From contig NZ_CABVHK010000026.1 of the NCBI RefSeq assembly GCF_902497785.1, forward strand, positions 1 to 64,000: 64,000 bases of DNA. The letters are read 5' to 3'. Below, piece after piece: positions 34,495 through 43,161 of the stretch. Origin of the DNA: Pseudomonas fluorescens (lineage in GTDB: Bacteria; Pseudomonadota; Gammaproteobacteria; Pseudomonadales; Pseudomonadaceae). Made by a program: the position numbers and the translations under genes. How positions within the stretch are numbered: position 1 is the first letter of the stretch; each line of letters begins with the position of its first letter. The notes beneath the pieces are model-generated. The model saw only the letters and a list, made by a program, of their open reading frames with translations. It was not told the origin of the DNA and ran no database searches.

Positions 34495-34941
34495 TCAGGC
34501 TGTACGGATCATGTTCACGTGATAGACCGGACGGAGGTTGCTTAGCACATCACTGCTGAAGCCAGGTTGGTGAGAGCTGTGGTATTTGGAGCCGGTCTCC
34601 ACCTCCAGCAGGCACACAGCACACTCGTTTTGGTCTTCACCAAGCGTCACTTTGGTCAGTTTCTCCATGCGCCAAACTCCCGTGCCATTCATGTGGGCAG
34701 GTGTGACTACTTGCACCTCTGTGATGACCGTCTCCGCGTCCTGGGCAATCAGCAGTTGCTGAAGCCGTGGTTCGCTGTCGATCATCAGAACCGCCTCTGA
34801 AATTCTGTCCTCGTACATGGCCTGGACAGTTACGTGATACCAGTGATTACGAAGCACTTTGGATACCTGATGCCATTGGTACTGACCCTCACCGAACATG
34901 CCCGGTAGGCCTAGCATGTCGGCGTCGTGTGTTTTAAACAT
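34495..34941 (-). CDS. Hypothetical protein
   Basis: 148-aa soluble protein, AAGGA before the ATG. Features are GEGQYQWHQVSKVLRNHWYH (near residue 18-37) and a later CAVCLLEVETGSKYHSSH with two cysteines and histidines that could bind metal. No family recognised. Same strand and style as its neighbours. Confidence 0.5.
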   Translation of the reverse strand: MFKTHDADMLGLPGMFGEGQYQWHQVSKVLRNHWYHVTVQAMYEDRISEAVLMIDSEPRLQQLLIAQDAETVITEVQVVTPAHMNGTGVWRMEKLTKVTLGEDQNECAVCLLEVETGSKYHSSHQPGFSSDVLSNLRPVYHVNMIRTA

Positions 34942-34982
34942 CGTATGTCCTTAGCCTGAATGGGCTCCGATACAGAGCGCAG

Positions 34983-35375
34983 TTAGAAGAGGGAGAAAAC
35001 GTCTTTCAGGCTTGCGAGCTGTTCATGACCAGGGCCAATCAACACGTAAACAGAGTTCCTGGTTTCGAACGCAACACCGTCGTGGAATCCGGTACACATG
35101 CTTGAACGAACCCAGTCGCCCCGTTCGAAACGGCCTTGGCTGTCCTCGGCCACGTTGTGAGCAAACAGGATCATCGGGAGCTGGCCAGCTGCATGGCATT
35201 TGAAGAGTTCGTCGCGAGTGACTTCAATGCGAAATATTGTCCAGTCGCGAACTAGGCAGTAAGGCTTTTTAGGGAATCGTTCAACTGCTAAAGCTCGAGC
35301 TTCAGAAGTACCCTCCAGGCCTTCAAGGGGCGTTCTTGACCCTTTCATAAAGTCGGGCTCTTGGACGCTAGCCAT
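34983..35375 (-). CDS. Hypothetical protein, possibly DUF6957
   Basis: 130-aa protein. I chose the ATG at 35375 with GAGGTG upstream. The C-terminal half (PMILFAHNVAEDSQGRFERG, then WVRSS and a terminal YVLIGPGHE) resembles a Pseudomonas family of unknown function I associate with the name DUF6957. No biochemical role known. Confidence 0.55.
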   Translation of the reverse strand: MASVQEPDFMKGSRTPLEGLEGTSEARALAVERFPKKPYCLVRDWTIFRIEVTRDELFKCHAAGQLPMILFAHNVAEDSQGRFERGDWVRSSMCTGFHDGVAFETRNSVYVLIGPGHEQLASLKDVFSLF

Positions 35376-35601
35376 AGGGTTCACCTCAATTAATAACCCG
35401 GAAATTGACAATTCAATCCCGCTTGTTTGCGCTCGCCCCTCGCAAAGAGTCTCTCCGCATGCCAGTTGCGTTGGCTTGGAGACGTCAATCGGATCACGGG
35501 AAGCCAGCCTGAAAGTGCTGCTAGCACCATAATACGGATGATAGTCCGTGTTATGGTGCGACGCAATATGGCCTCATCCTCGATTTGCCTGGGGAAATGT
35601 C

Positions 35602-36093
35602 ATGGAGGCCGCAGAAGCCCTTGCTGTAGTAGTACGAGCACTGCGTAGAAGAAAGGGTTTTGCGCAGGAAAACCTGATCACAATTGACCGTTCCTACTGG
35701 GGCCGGATAGAGCGTGGTGAAGTTAACATCACGATTGATGTGCTCATTCGTCTTGCAGCGCTAATGGAAGTTGAGCCGGCCTCACTCGTTCTCATGGCGA
35801 CGTCGCTGCAATCTAATGAGCCGTTCGGGGAGGGCCTCAAACGCGTTTCCAAACAGATGAACAGAATTAGAAAAGAAAGTGTTGATCAGGAAATGGAGTC
35901 AATGGCACGAGCCGGAAAACTACCGCCTGGTCGACCCGTCCGATCCGATGCGGCGCGAAAGGCAGCGGAAGCTAATCGTTTGAGCAGCGCGGGCGTGTCT
36001 GTGTCAGAAATCGCAGAGAGACTGGAGCTGTCGAGATCGACTGTGCGCAGATATCTGAAAACAATCACGTCCAATCAAACTGATTCCGTATGA
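35602..36093 (+). CDS. Transcriptional regulator with two helix-turn-helix domains
   Basis: 163-aa protein. The N-terminal XRE/Cro-type domain (about residues 8-65) reads ALRRRKGFAQENLITIDRSY, then WGRIERGEVNITIDVLIRLA. A hinge rich in basic residues follows. A second, recombinase-like HTH (AGVSVSEIAERLELSRSTVR, near residues 130-155) lies at the C-terminus. The double HTH is unusual for such a small regulator. The start at 35602 follows GGGGA. Targets unknown; the tandem palindromes at 36257-36320 lie just downstream. Confidence 0.75.
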   Translation: MEAAEALAVVVRALRRRKGFAQENLITIDRSYWGRIERGEVNITIDVLIRLAALMEVEPASLVLMATSLQSNEPFGEGLKRVSKQMNRIRKESVDQEMESMARAGKLPPGRPVRSDAARKAAEANRLSSAGVSVSEIAERLELSRSTVRRYLKTITSNQTDSV

Positions 36094-36100
36094 TTTTCCA

Positions 36101-36205
36101 ATGACCAGCTCCCGGCTAAAAATGTCACAGGAAGGACTGCTGTGGAGAGCTGCGGTAGCTACGTTGCACTGGGCTCGCCAAGAGCCTAGCGTCTCAGAGA
36201 ATTAA
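36101..36205 (+). pseudogene. Small ORF related to the 121-aa gene at 37.0 kb
   Basis: 34 codons: MTSSRLKMSQEGLLW and then RAAVATLHWARQEP. The first part resembles the start of the protein at 36982 (MTRARLNMAQEGQLWEMA). The last part is repeated at 54168-54220. It looks like a remnant or miniature member of one gene family. Confidence 0.45.
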
Positions 36206-36330
36206 CTGCCGTCTTGAAGCCGAATGCAACGGACGTCTCCGTAAGATGTGCAAGGCTAATGTCCCCAATACGGCACATTAACCGTCATTTTTTGGCTCAA
36301 TGGCCCTATCCGGGCACATTAAGCTGAGCG
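36156..36330. repeat. 175-bp dispersed direct repeat, copy 1
   Basis: Imperfect copy of 54168-54343 in the same orientation. Conserved blocks are TAGCTACGTTGC, TGGGCTCG, TTAACYGCCGTCT and two consecutive 24-bp imperfect palindromes (36257-36280 and about 36298-36321), each with AATGNCCC and GGNCACATT arms. Confidence 0.75.
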
Positions 36331-36496
36331 AATAATGACGATGGCCTCTACTGCATGCACGGATAAGGTAGCGGAGATAACCTTCCGTGTTGTCCCCACA
36401 AATCAACTCGGAGACTTGCTCTGTCGTGCGCGCTTTTCATTTCATATTTCGCTCCACTCGATTGGCCCATCCAGACTACTGATTCACTGCCCCTTC
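36206..36496. other. Gene-free stretch with tandem palindromes
   Basis: Only the 3' part of the dispersed repeat is recognisable. The remainder up to the exonuclease stop codon shows no gene or clear hairpin. Confidence 0.5.
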
Positions 36497-36964
36497 TCAG
36501 GGTAACCCTTTCCCTGGATTGCTTTTGGTGAACATGCTAGCGATGATACGGGCATCAAGGAGAGCGTGATGCGGAAGCGGATCCCCGTCACTTGAGGCAT
36601 CTAAAGTGGTTGCGTCGGTGGGGTAATTCCGAACGTTCCTTGGCCATTTACCATCGTCATATGCGAGTTCGCAGAAAAGCTCCCAATCGTACTGTGGAGC
36701 GTCTGTGACAATCTCCAGGACTTCGTCGAACGAGGCTAGGAAATCGAGCAATGCAGTTCTTGCCCCAGTAATGGGTTGCGCATTGCCGCCGCCCCACAGC
36801 TGCGGAAGCACGATTTCCTTTACGAAATCACTGCAGTCTTCTTCTTTCCAAGCATCGAGCAATTCCACGTAGAATTCGCGCCCATCCTCAGCCACCAATG
36901 CGAGTGATATCAGCTTCGCAGCCGCTGAAAGCTTGGTAAACTCGCAATCAAGAAAGACCCTCAC
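36497..36964 (-). CDS. 3'-5' exonuclease, DEDD family
   Basis: 155-aa protein beginning MRVFLDCEFT, where Asp6 and Glu8 form the first metal pair. ITGARTALLDFLASFDEVLE and IVTDAPQYDWELF follow with the second aspartate, and PLPHHALLDARIIA has the His-x4-Asp of the DEDDh type. It resembles small 3'-5' exoribonuclease-like proteins of phages and islands. Short length suggests a stand-alone nuclease. It faces away from the 121-aa gene. Confidence 0.75.
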   Translation of the reverse strand: MRVFLDCEFTKLSAAAKLISLALVAEDGREFYVELLDAWKEEDCSDFVKEIVLPQLWGGGNAQPITGARTALLDFLASFDEVLEIVTDAPQYDWELFCELAYDDGKWPRNVRNYPTDATTLDASSDGDPLPHHALLDARIIASMFTKSNPGKGLP

Positions 36965-36981
36965 CTTGTTAGAACTCCGTA

Positions 36982-37347
36982 ATGACTAGGGCTCGCTTGA
37001 ATATGGCGCAGGAGGGGCAGCTATGGGAAATGGCCCTCGAGCATCTTGGCTCAGACGGACTCCTCCAAGCGGTCATAGAAATGTGGAGCCGCGCCGCCCC
37101 TCCACCCAGACCATTGGTTGAACACTTGTCCACCAATGAGGTGAGTCAGGACGTCTTGAGCATACTGAAAATTGCCCAGCAGCGGGTAGGCGCCATCGTG
37201 CCAGGTCGAACGCCTGATGCAGGCACAGTCACGCTGTACACACGTCACGCTAGCAACTTAGTTGACGGGCTCATTACACTGCTGCCAAAGGTGAAGCTTT
37301 CGCAAGCCTTACGAGGCTCTTGTCTTGAAATCGAACTGGGGATTTGA
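36982..37347 (+). CDS. Hypothetical protein
   Basis: 121-aa protein beginning MTRARLNMAQEGQLWEMALE. The start is uncertain: ATG at 36982, 37003 or 37030 are all possible, and GGAGGGG at about 37010 would suit the last. Related N-terminal remnants occur at 36101 and about 37923. The C-terminal half has helices without known motifs. The end overlaps the upstream frame of the next gene. Confidence 0.5.
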   Translation: MTRARLNMAQEGQLWEMALEHLGSDGLLQAVIEMWSRAAPPPRPLVEHLSTNEVSQDVLSILKIAQQRVGAIVPGRTPDAGTVTLYTRHASNLVDGLITLLPKVKLSQALRGSCLEIELGI

Positions 37348-37430
37348 CGTCCGCGCAGGCTTCTCGAACACCAGTCAGCAACAATCTTATTAAAACTTGC
37401 CCAGCGAAATGCGTCCCTTTGAGATGTTCT

Positions 37431-37766
37431 ATGAACTCTGATTTAACTGAAGAAGAAATGCGTCGTGCCCTTTTTGGTACGCCTCAGCCAGAGGAGCAAG
37501 TTTCTACTCCGCTAGTGCAGGAGCCTGTGCCAGCAATTGTTTTAACAAAGCCAGCAGAGGCTCCAATAGCCAAGAAGAAAGTGGCGAAAGCATTCACGCC
37601 TAGGCTGAGGGTCACGTTACGCGTTGGAAACGAGTTTGAAGGAAAAATGGTCGAGTTGATTCACGAGGCCGACACGTTGAGCTCGTTGCTTGCTGAGCAG
37701 GAGGCTGTAAAGGCTGCTAGGAAAAAGTACAAGTACGTGGAAGTGGAATCCGTTAAATCGATGTAG
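37431..37766 (+). CDS. Hypothetical protein common in Pseudomonas islands
   Basis: 111-aa protein. NSDLTEEEMRRALFG opens an acidic N-terminus, a proline/alanine-rich linker follows, and a basic conserved end reads FTPRLRVTLRVGNEFEGKM and EARKKYKYVEV-like. I recognise the pattern from pseudomonad integrative elements but know no function. The start at 37431 fits the family better than the upstream frame. Confidence 0.55.
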   Translation: MNSDLTEEEMRRALFGTPQPEEQVSTPLVQEPVPAIVLTKPAEAPIAKKKVAKAFTPRLRVTLRVGNEFEGKMVELIHEADTLSSLLAEQEAVKAARKKYKYVEVESVKSM

Positions 37767-37917
37767 CAAACGCCTCAAGTTTAGGTCGGACAAGTGCAAT
37801 GTATTTTCAGATCGTCCGCCGACAAGTCACCGTAGAACCCGAGGGGTAGAAGGTTAAAACTTTCTGAAGCGACTGTTCTTTGGTATTTGAAAACCACCAA
37901 ACCCGAACAGCCGTGAT

Positions 37918-37975
37918 TTTTTAATGATCAGTGGCTGTCTAAAAAATGGCACAGGAGGGCTTCTTGGGGCGCTAA
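37918..37975 (+). pseudogene. Third remnant of the MAQEG gene start
   Basis: TTTAATGATCAGTGGCTGTC and AATGGCACAGGAGGGC resemble the starts at 36101 and 36982, but a frame change and an early TAA (MAQEGFLGR then stop) break the reading frame. Confidence 0.4.
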
Positions 37976-38022
37976 TCGGCGGTATCTCGGCCCACTTCGC
38001 CCCCACCAAGTGGTGGTTGACG

Positions 38023-38985
38023 CTACGCTTTTCGCCAAACCAATGCAGGAATTACCCGGATGTAAATTAGCTCGCTGACCAATTCAATCAGCGTTTGGGT
38101 GATGACTGCTGCCGCAGCTAGCCCTCTGATTTCTTCGGGTAGAGCAAGTGCCAAGGGCAGAACCACCAACGAGTTCCGTGTCGAGCTACTGAACGCTACT
38201 GATCTTGCAGTGATGGCCGGCAATTTGAATGCTCGCGCAACCAGCGCACCAACCAATGGTGCCAAGAGCATGAAACCAATGTAGACAGGAATGACGGGCA
38301 GCAGCTTGTCCATGTCTCTGACCACCCCTGAAATCTGAGAGCCGATCACTACGACCAGTACAACCGCCATAGCCGGCACAGGCATCCAAGCCCAAGCATT
38401 GTTCCAACCCTCAACGACGCGTGACCTTTTTGCACCGGCAGCTGTTGCTACCGCCAAGACCAAGGGCAAAGCGATCAGCACTACGAAAGCCTCAACAAAT
38501 GGGCCCACCGATATAACCACCGCCGAGTCATTACCCAGCATGAAGGCCAGATACAGGGGCAGTAGAACAAGCTGTAGCAAGAGTAATAATGGCGTTGCCG
38601 CCAGAGTCAGTTTGGAGTCGCCCTTACCGATATGGGTAAACACCACCACATAGTCGATACAAGGCGTCAGCAAGACCAACAGTGCACCCACCAGAATCGC
38701 GGGGTGATCCGTTAGGCCCATGGTCAACGCCCAAACCAACAGGGGGATGGCGACGAAGTTGGCTGTGAGCAGCGCCGTCATGAAACGCTTGTTTGCGAGC
38801 CCTTCACGGAGATCCAGGAATGGGATCTGTAGAAACATGGCATACATCAGCACAGCGATGGCTGGTGTCACCAACGCACCTAACGCTTGAGAAGCATTAG
38901 GTGCGAGCAGACCTCCGATAGCCGCGACAATGACCGCGACGAAGTAGACCGGAATCTGGTTCTTCTCTAGCTGTTCTCTGACCAC
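38023..38985 (-). CDS. Arsenic resistance (Acr3-like) transporter, BASS superfamily
   Basis: 320-aa membrane protein with about ten transmembrane helices. The signature LLTPCIDYVVVFTHIGKGD (near residue 106-124) corresponds to the conserved cysteine region of Acr3-type arsenite exporters. SSSTRNSLVVLPLALALP (near 268) matches the second crossing-helix motif of bile-acid/sodium symporter relatives. Proteins of this length are called arsenic resistance protein; the true substrate is untested. It is divergent from a cysteine-rich MerR regulator with a MerR operator between. Confidence 0.75.
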   Translation of the reverse strand: MVREQLEKNQIPVYFVAVIVAAIGGLLAPNASQALGALVTPAIAVLMYAMFLQIPFLDLREGLANKRFMTALLTANFVAIPLLVWALTMGLTDHPAILVGALLVLLTPCIDYVVVFTHIGKGDSKLTLAATPLLLLLQLVLLPLYLAFMLGNDSAVVISVGPFVEAFVVLIALPLVLAVATAAGAKRSRVVEGWNNAWAWMPVPAMAVVLVVVIGSQISGVVRDMDKLLPVIPVYIGFMLLAPLVGALVARAFKLPAITARSVAFSSSTRNSLVVLPLALALPEEIRGLAAAAVITQTLIELVSELIYIRVIPALVWRKA

Positions 38986-39036
38986 GAAATGCCCTTAAAA
39001 CGCGTGAAATCAATTTTCGATTGAGCAGGGTAATAT

Positions 39037-39057
39037 CTGTAGCTACTACAGGTTCAA
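39037..39057 (-). promoter_or_regulatory. MerR-type operator
   Basis: CTGTAG-CTA-CTACAG dyad (39037-39051) directly beside GTTCAA (39052-39057), which is TTGAAC on the minus strand. This fits a MerR-activated promoter for the Acr3-like gene. Confidence 0.65.
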
Positions 39058-39078
39058 GAAAATGCTTGGGGAATCCGC

Positions 39079-39513
39079 ATGTCAGGAATCGGGGCGTTGT
39101 CTAAATCAACGGGTTGCCACATTGAGACGATTCGCTACTACGAGAAAATAGGCCTTTTACCTCCGGCCCTGCGGTCGACCGGCAGGCACCGAATCTACAC
39201 AGAGAAGCACCGTTCAAGACTCGTGTTCATCCGTCAGAATCGTGAGTTAGGCTTTCCCCTCGACGATATACGAGAACTCATCGCGCTCGCAGCAGATGCT
39301 GATCGTCCGTGTGCTGAAGCACTGTCGGTGGTCAAGAAACACTTGGCTGAAGTAGAGTCTAAGGTCGCTAAGCTGCAGCAGATCCGGGGAGAACTGCTTT
39401 CCATGGCTGGCACGTGTGAATCAACCTGCTTGGGTTCAAACACCCCAGATTGCACGATTGTAGAGTCCTTGTTCGAACCCGCTGCCGGGACGCGCTCCGG
39501 TTGCTGCTCATAG
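39079..39513 (+). CDS. MerR-family metal(loid) sensor
   Basis: 144-aa MerR-type activator. The N-terminal HTH (CHIETIRYYEKIGLL, STGRHRIYTEKH) and dimerisation helix with DRPCAEA (Cys near 78) are typical. The C-terminal metal loop has TCESTC and PDCTIVESL, and the protein ends GCCS, so several cysteines are available. The set resembles Hg/Cd/Pb sensors more than Cu sensors (CueR). With an arsenic-type transporter as the target, As(III) or another thiophilic ion is possible. Confidence 0.8.
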   Translation: MSGIGALSKSTGCHIETIRYYEKIGLLPPALRSTGRHRIYTEKHRSRLVFIRQNRELGFPLDDIRELIALAADADRPCAEALSVVKKHLAEVESKVAKLQQIRGELLSMAGTCESTCLGSNTPDCTIVESLFEPAAGTRSGCCS

Positions 39514-39620
39514 GCGAATCAAGACGCGTGGGGGAAGAAAGCTGCCATCGAGACCGAATAACGCGAAAGTCTCAAAGGTATATCGAGCGTCCGCATAGCA
39601 AAGAGGGATTCTGAAGAGAT

Positions 39621-39652
39621 AAACCGACACGATGAACCGTGCCGGTTTTTTT
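39621..39652. terminator. Rho-independent terminator
   Basis: An imperfect stem AAACCGACACG/CGTGCCGGTTT is followed by seven T residues on the plus strand, after the merR gene. With its A-run on the other side it may also serve the converging cusF end. Confidence 0.7.
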
Positions 39653-39664
39653 ATCATCGCAGGC

Positions 39665-40006
39665 TCATTTTCTTATAGAAACGATTGTGGCTTTGCCACC
39701 CTCTAGACGAAAGGTAAACGAGACACGGTCTCCGGCTGCCAGCCCTTTCAACTGATCCTCTGTCGCGGAAAACGCCATAGTCATCGGTGGCCATTGCACT
39801 GATGGAACAGCGCCATGGGCAATGGTCACGGTATGCTTCGTAGGATCGATAGCCTTGATCGTTCCGTCGGAGGTGGCTACTGAAGCCTGCTTTGTTTCTT
39901 GCTTCATTTCCATACCCTCCATTTTCATGCCCGGCATGTCCTCTGCTAGGGCAGAAAAGGACAGCGTAAGTACGGTGCTAGCAGCTGCAATCAGGGTCAG
40001 TTTCAT
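39665..40006 (-). CDS. cusF: Periplasmic Cu/Ag metallochaperone CusF
   Basis: 113-aa exported protein: signal peptide (about 1-21), a methionine-rich start (MPGMKMEGMEMK), then the CusF OB-fold with the Cu(I)/Ag(I) site including WPPMTMAF (Trp and two Met ligands near 72-77) and the conserved histidine in TVTIAHG. It delivers metal to CusB. It overlaps cusA by ATGA and is the last gene of cusCBAF. Confidence 0.9.
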   Translation of the reverse strand: MKLTLIAAASTVLTLSFSALAEDMPGMKMEGMEMKQETKQASVATSDGTIKAIDPTKHTVTIAHGAVPSVQWPPMTMAFSATEDQLKGLAAGDRVSFTFRLEGGKATIVSIRK

Positions 40007-43000
40007 ACGACTTTTCCTTGAGGGAGGTTGGGTTCATCTTGGAGGTGACGGCGACGCATCAGGCGATACGCTGCCGGAATGACAAACAGGGACAGCAAGG
40101 GTGCCGTGACCATGCCGCCGACCATGGGTGCGGCAATGCGGCTCATGACTTCGCTGCCGGTGCCGCTCCCCAGCAGGATGGGTAACAGACCGGCAATGAT
40201 CACGGCCACGGTCATGGCCTTGGGTCGAACGCGCTGCACAGCGCCTTCACGAATCGCCGCCACCAGCCCGCGCTCAGTGCTGTCGCCGAGGTCTTCACGC
40301 TCGGCCCAGGCGTTTTTCAGGTAGAGCAGCATAATCACACCGAACTCGGCAGAAACCCCGGCCAAGGCGATAAAGCCGACTCCGGTGGCGACCGACAGGT
40401 TAAATCCCAGCAGATAGAGGAACCATGCTCCGCCCGTTAGTGCGAACGGCAGAGTGGCCATGATCAGTAAGGCCTCATCGAAGCGGGCGAAAGTCAGGTA
40501 GAGCAGCACGAAGATGATCAACAGGGTGGCAGGCACCACCAACTTGAGTCGTGCGTTGGCCCGTTCCAGAAATTCGAACTGCCCTGAGTAACTCAGACTC
40601 ATACCGGGCTGCAACTTGACCTGCTCATTGACGACCCGGCGTAGATCGGCGACCACCGAGGCAATGTCTCGACCACGCACATCGATGTACACCCAGCCTG
40701 AAGGCCGTGCGTTCTCGCTCTTGAGCATCGGCGGCCCTTCGCTGACCTTGATCTTCGCCACCGTACCAAGGGTGATCTGAGTGCCTAGCGGGGTGTAGAT
40801 TGGCAACTGCTCCAAGGCGCCGAGCGAGTCTCGCCACTCACGAGGGTAACGGACGTTTATCGGGAAGCGTGCAAGCCCTTCAATGGTCTCCCCGACGTTT
40901 TCACCGCCGATAGCACCAGCCACAATGGACTGCACATCAGCGATATTCAGTCCGTAACGGGCGGCGGCCTTGCGGTCGATATCTATATCGATGTAGCGGC
41001 CACCGGTCAGTCGCTCGGCCAGAGCCGAGCTGACACCGGGCACATCCTTGGCCACCCGCTCGACCGCCTGAGTTGCCGCATCGATCTCCGTCAGGTTTGT
41101 GCCGGCAACCTTTACTCCGATGGGGCTTTTGATCCCGGTGGCCAGCATGTCGATACGGTTGCGAATCGGCGGTATCCAGATATTGGTCAACCCTGGAACT
41201 CGTACCACTCGATCCAGTTCCTCCACCAGTTTCTCCTGGGTCATGCCTGGGCGCCATTGCTCGTGTGGCTTGAACTGGATAGTAGTTTCGAACATCTCCA
41301 GCGGTGCCGGGTCGGTAGCGGTTTCGGCACGGCCTGCTTTACCGAAGACGTGTTCAACCTCTGGAACGCTCTTGATCAGGCGGTCGGTCTGTTGCAGCAA
41401 CTGCGCCGCTTTCTGCGCCGACAATCCCGGCAGAGCAGAAGGCATATAGAGCAGGTCGCCCTCATCCAACGGCGGAAGAAATTCTCCACCCAAGCGCGAC
41501 ATTGGCCATAGCGCGCTGACGAAAACCAATAGCGCCACCAGCAGCGTGATCTTTGGTCGACGCAAGACTGCGTCCAGAGCTGGCTGATAGATCCGAATCA
41601 ACCACCGGTTCAACGGGTTCTGTTGCTCACTGGGGATTCGTCCTCGAATCCAGTAACCCATCAGCACTGGCACCAAGGTCACTGACAATCCCGCCGCTGC
41701 GGCCATGGCGTAGGTCTTGGTGAAAGCCAGTGGGCCGAACAAACGCCCTTCCTGAGCTTCTAGGGTGAACACAGGAATGAACGAAAGGGTGATTATCAAC
41801 AAACAGAAGAACAGCGCCGGGCCGACCTCTGCCGCCGCTTCGGTCATCACGTGCCAATGACGTTCCCCATTCAGTTCTTCTCCTGGGTTTGCTACATGCC
41901 ACGCCTCAACCTTCTTGTGGGCGTTCTCGATCATTACCACGGCAGCATCCACCATGGCGCCGATGGCGATGGCAATCCCACCCAAGGACATGATGTTGGC
42001 GTTGATGCCTTGGTAGCGCATGACGATGAAGGCAATCAAAATCCCCACCGGCAGGGAGATGATCGCCACCAGCGACGAGCGTAAGTGCCAGAGGAAGATC
42101 CCACAAACCAACGCGACAACGATGAACTCTTCGATGAGCTTGTGGCTGAGATTTTCCACAGCGCGGTCGATCAGCTTACTGCGGTCGTAGGTGGTGACGA
42201 TTTCCACCCCAGACGGCAAACTTTTTTTCAGCTCGTCGAGTTTGGTCTTGACCGCAGCAATGGTCTCGCGAGCATTCTTGCCGCTGCGCAAAATCACCAC
42301 GCCGCCGACGGTCTCGCCCTCACCGTCGAGTTCGGTGATGCCACGCCGCATTTCCGGCCCCAGCTGGATCGTGGCGACATCGCCAAGGCTCACCGGCACA
42401 CCGCCCGAGCCCAGCTTCAGTGGGATCGCCCGAAAGTCATTGAGTGTCTTTAAGTAGCCGGAAGCACGCACGATGAACTCGGTCTCTGCCATCTCCAGCA
42501 CCGCACCACCGGTTTCCTGATTGGCCTTGCCGATAGCATCGGTCACCTCAGATTGAGTGATGCCGAGGCTGGCCAGTTTGAGCGGATCAAGCTGCACCTG
42601 GTATTGCTTAACCATGCCTCCCACGGTGGCCACTTCCGCAACGTTCGGTAGGGTCTTGAGTTCAAACTTGAGGAACCAGTCCTGAAGAGCTCGAAGTTGT
42701 GCCAAATCGTGCCCGCCACTGCGATCCACCAGTGCGTACTGATAGATCCAACCCACCCCCGTCGCATCCGGCCCCAACGCCGGTTTGGCGCTGGCCGGCA
42801 AGCGGCTTTGTATCTGACTCAGGTACTCCAACACCCGCGAGCGAGCCCAATACAAGTCAGTGCCGTCTTCGAACAGCACGTAGACAAAACTATCGCCAAA
42901 GAAGGAATAACCACGCACGGTCTTGGCCCCCGGCACCGAGAGCATGGTGGTGGCCAACGGATAGGTGACCTGGTTCTCGACGATCTGCGGCGCTTGTCCT

Positions 43001-43161
43001 GCATAAGGGGTGCGGATAATCACCTGCACATCGGAGAGGTCTGGCAACGCATCAATGGGCGTGCTTTGCACCGACCAGATGCCCCACGCGGTGACAAACA
43101 GTGTCGCGAGTAGCACTAGGAATCGGTTGGCCACTGACCAACGAATCAGGGCAGCAATCAT
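40003..43161 (-). CDS. cusA: Cu(I)/Ag(I) RND efflux pump CusA
   Basis: 1052-aa inner-membrane HME-RND proton antiporter with twelve transmembrane helices and two large periplasmic loops. The sequence near residue 610-640 (VEHVFGKAGRAETATDPAPLEMFETTI) is typical of the monovalent-metal branch rather than CzcA. TM4 carries the proton-relay acidic region (AIAIGAMVDAAVVMIENAHK). It assembles with CusB and CusC across the envelope. Overlaps at both ends (ATGA) show tight translational coupling. Confidence 0.94.
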   Translation of the reverse strand: MIAALIRWSVANRFLVLLATLFVTAWGIWSVQSTPIDALPDLSDVQVIIRTPYAGQAPQIVENQVTYPLATTMLSVPGAKTVRGYSFFGDSFVYVLFEDGTDLYWARSRVLEYLSQIQSRLPASAKPALGPDATGVGWIYQYALVDRSGGHDLAQLRALQDWFLKFELKTLPNVAEVATVGGMVKQYQVQLDPLKLASLGITQSEVTDAIGKANQETGGAVLEMAETEFIVRASGYLKTLNDFRAIPLKLGSGGVPVSLGDVATIQLGPEMRRGITELDGEGETVGGVVILRSGKNARETIAAVKTKLDELKKSLPSGVEIVTTYDRSKLIDRAVENLSHKLIEEFIVVALVCGIFLWHLRSSLVAIISLPVGILIAFIVMRYQGINANIMSLGGIAIAIGAMVDAAVVMIENAHKKVEAWHVANPGEELNGERHWHVMTEAAAEVGPALFFCLLIITLSFIPVFTLEAQEGRLFGPLAFTKTYAMAAAAGLSVTLVPVLMGYWIRGRIPSEQQNPLNRWLIRIYQPALDAVLRRPKITLLVALLVFVSALWPMSRLGGEFLPPLDEGDLLYMPSALPGLSAQKAAQLLQQTDRLIKSVPEVEHVFGKAGRAETATDPAPLEMFETTIQFKPHEQWRPGMTQEKLVEELDRVVRVPGLTNIWIPPIRNRIDMLATGIKSPIGVKVAGTNLTEIDAATQAVERVAKDVPGVSSALAERLTGGRYIDIDIDRKAAARYGLNIADVQSIVAGAIGGENVGETIEGLARFPINVRYPREWRDSLGALEQLPIYTPLGTQITLGTVAKIKVSEGPPMLKSENARPSGWVYIDVRGRDIASVVADLRRVVNEQVKLQPGMSLSYSGQFEFLERANARLKLVVPATLLIIFVLLYLTFARFDEALLIMATLPFALTGGAWFLYLLGFNLSVATGVGFIALAGVSAEFGVIMLLYLKNAWAEREDLGDSTERGLVAAIREGAVQRVRPKAMTVAVIIAGLLPILLGSGTGSEVMSRIAAPMVGGMVTAPLLSLFVIPAAYRLMRRRHLQDEPNLPQGKVV

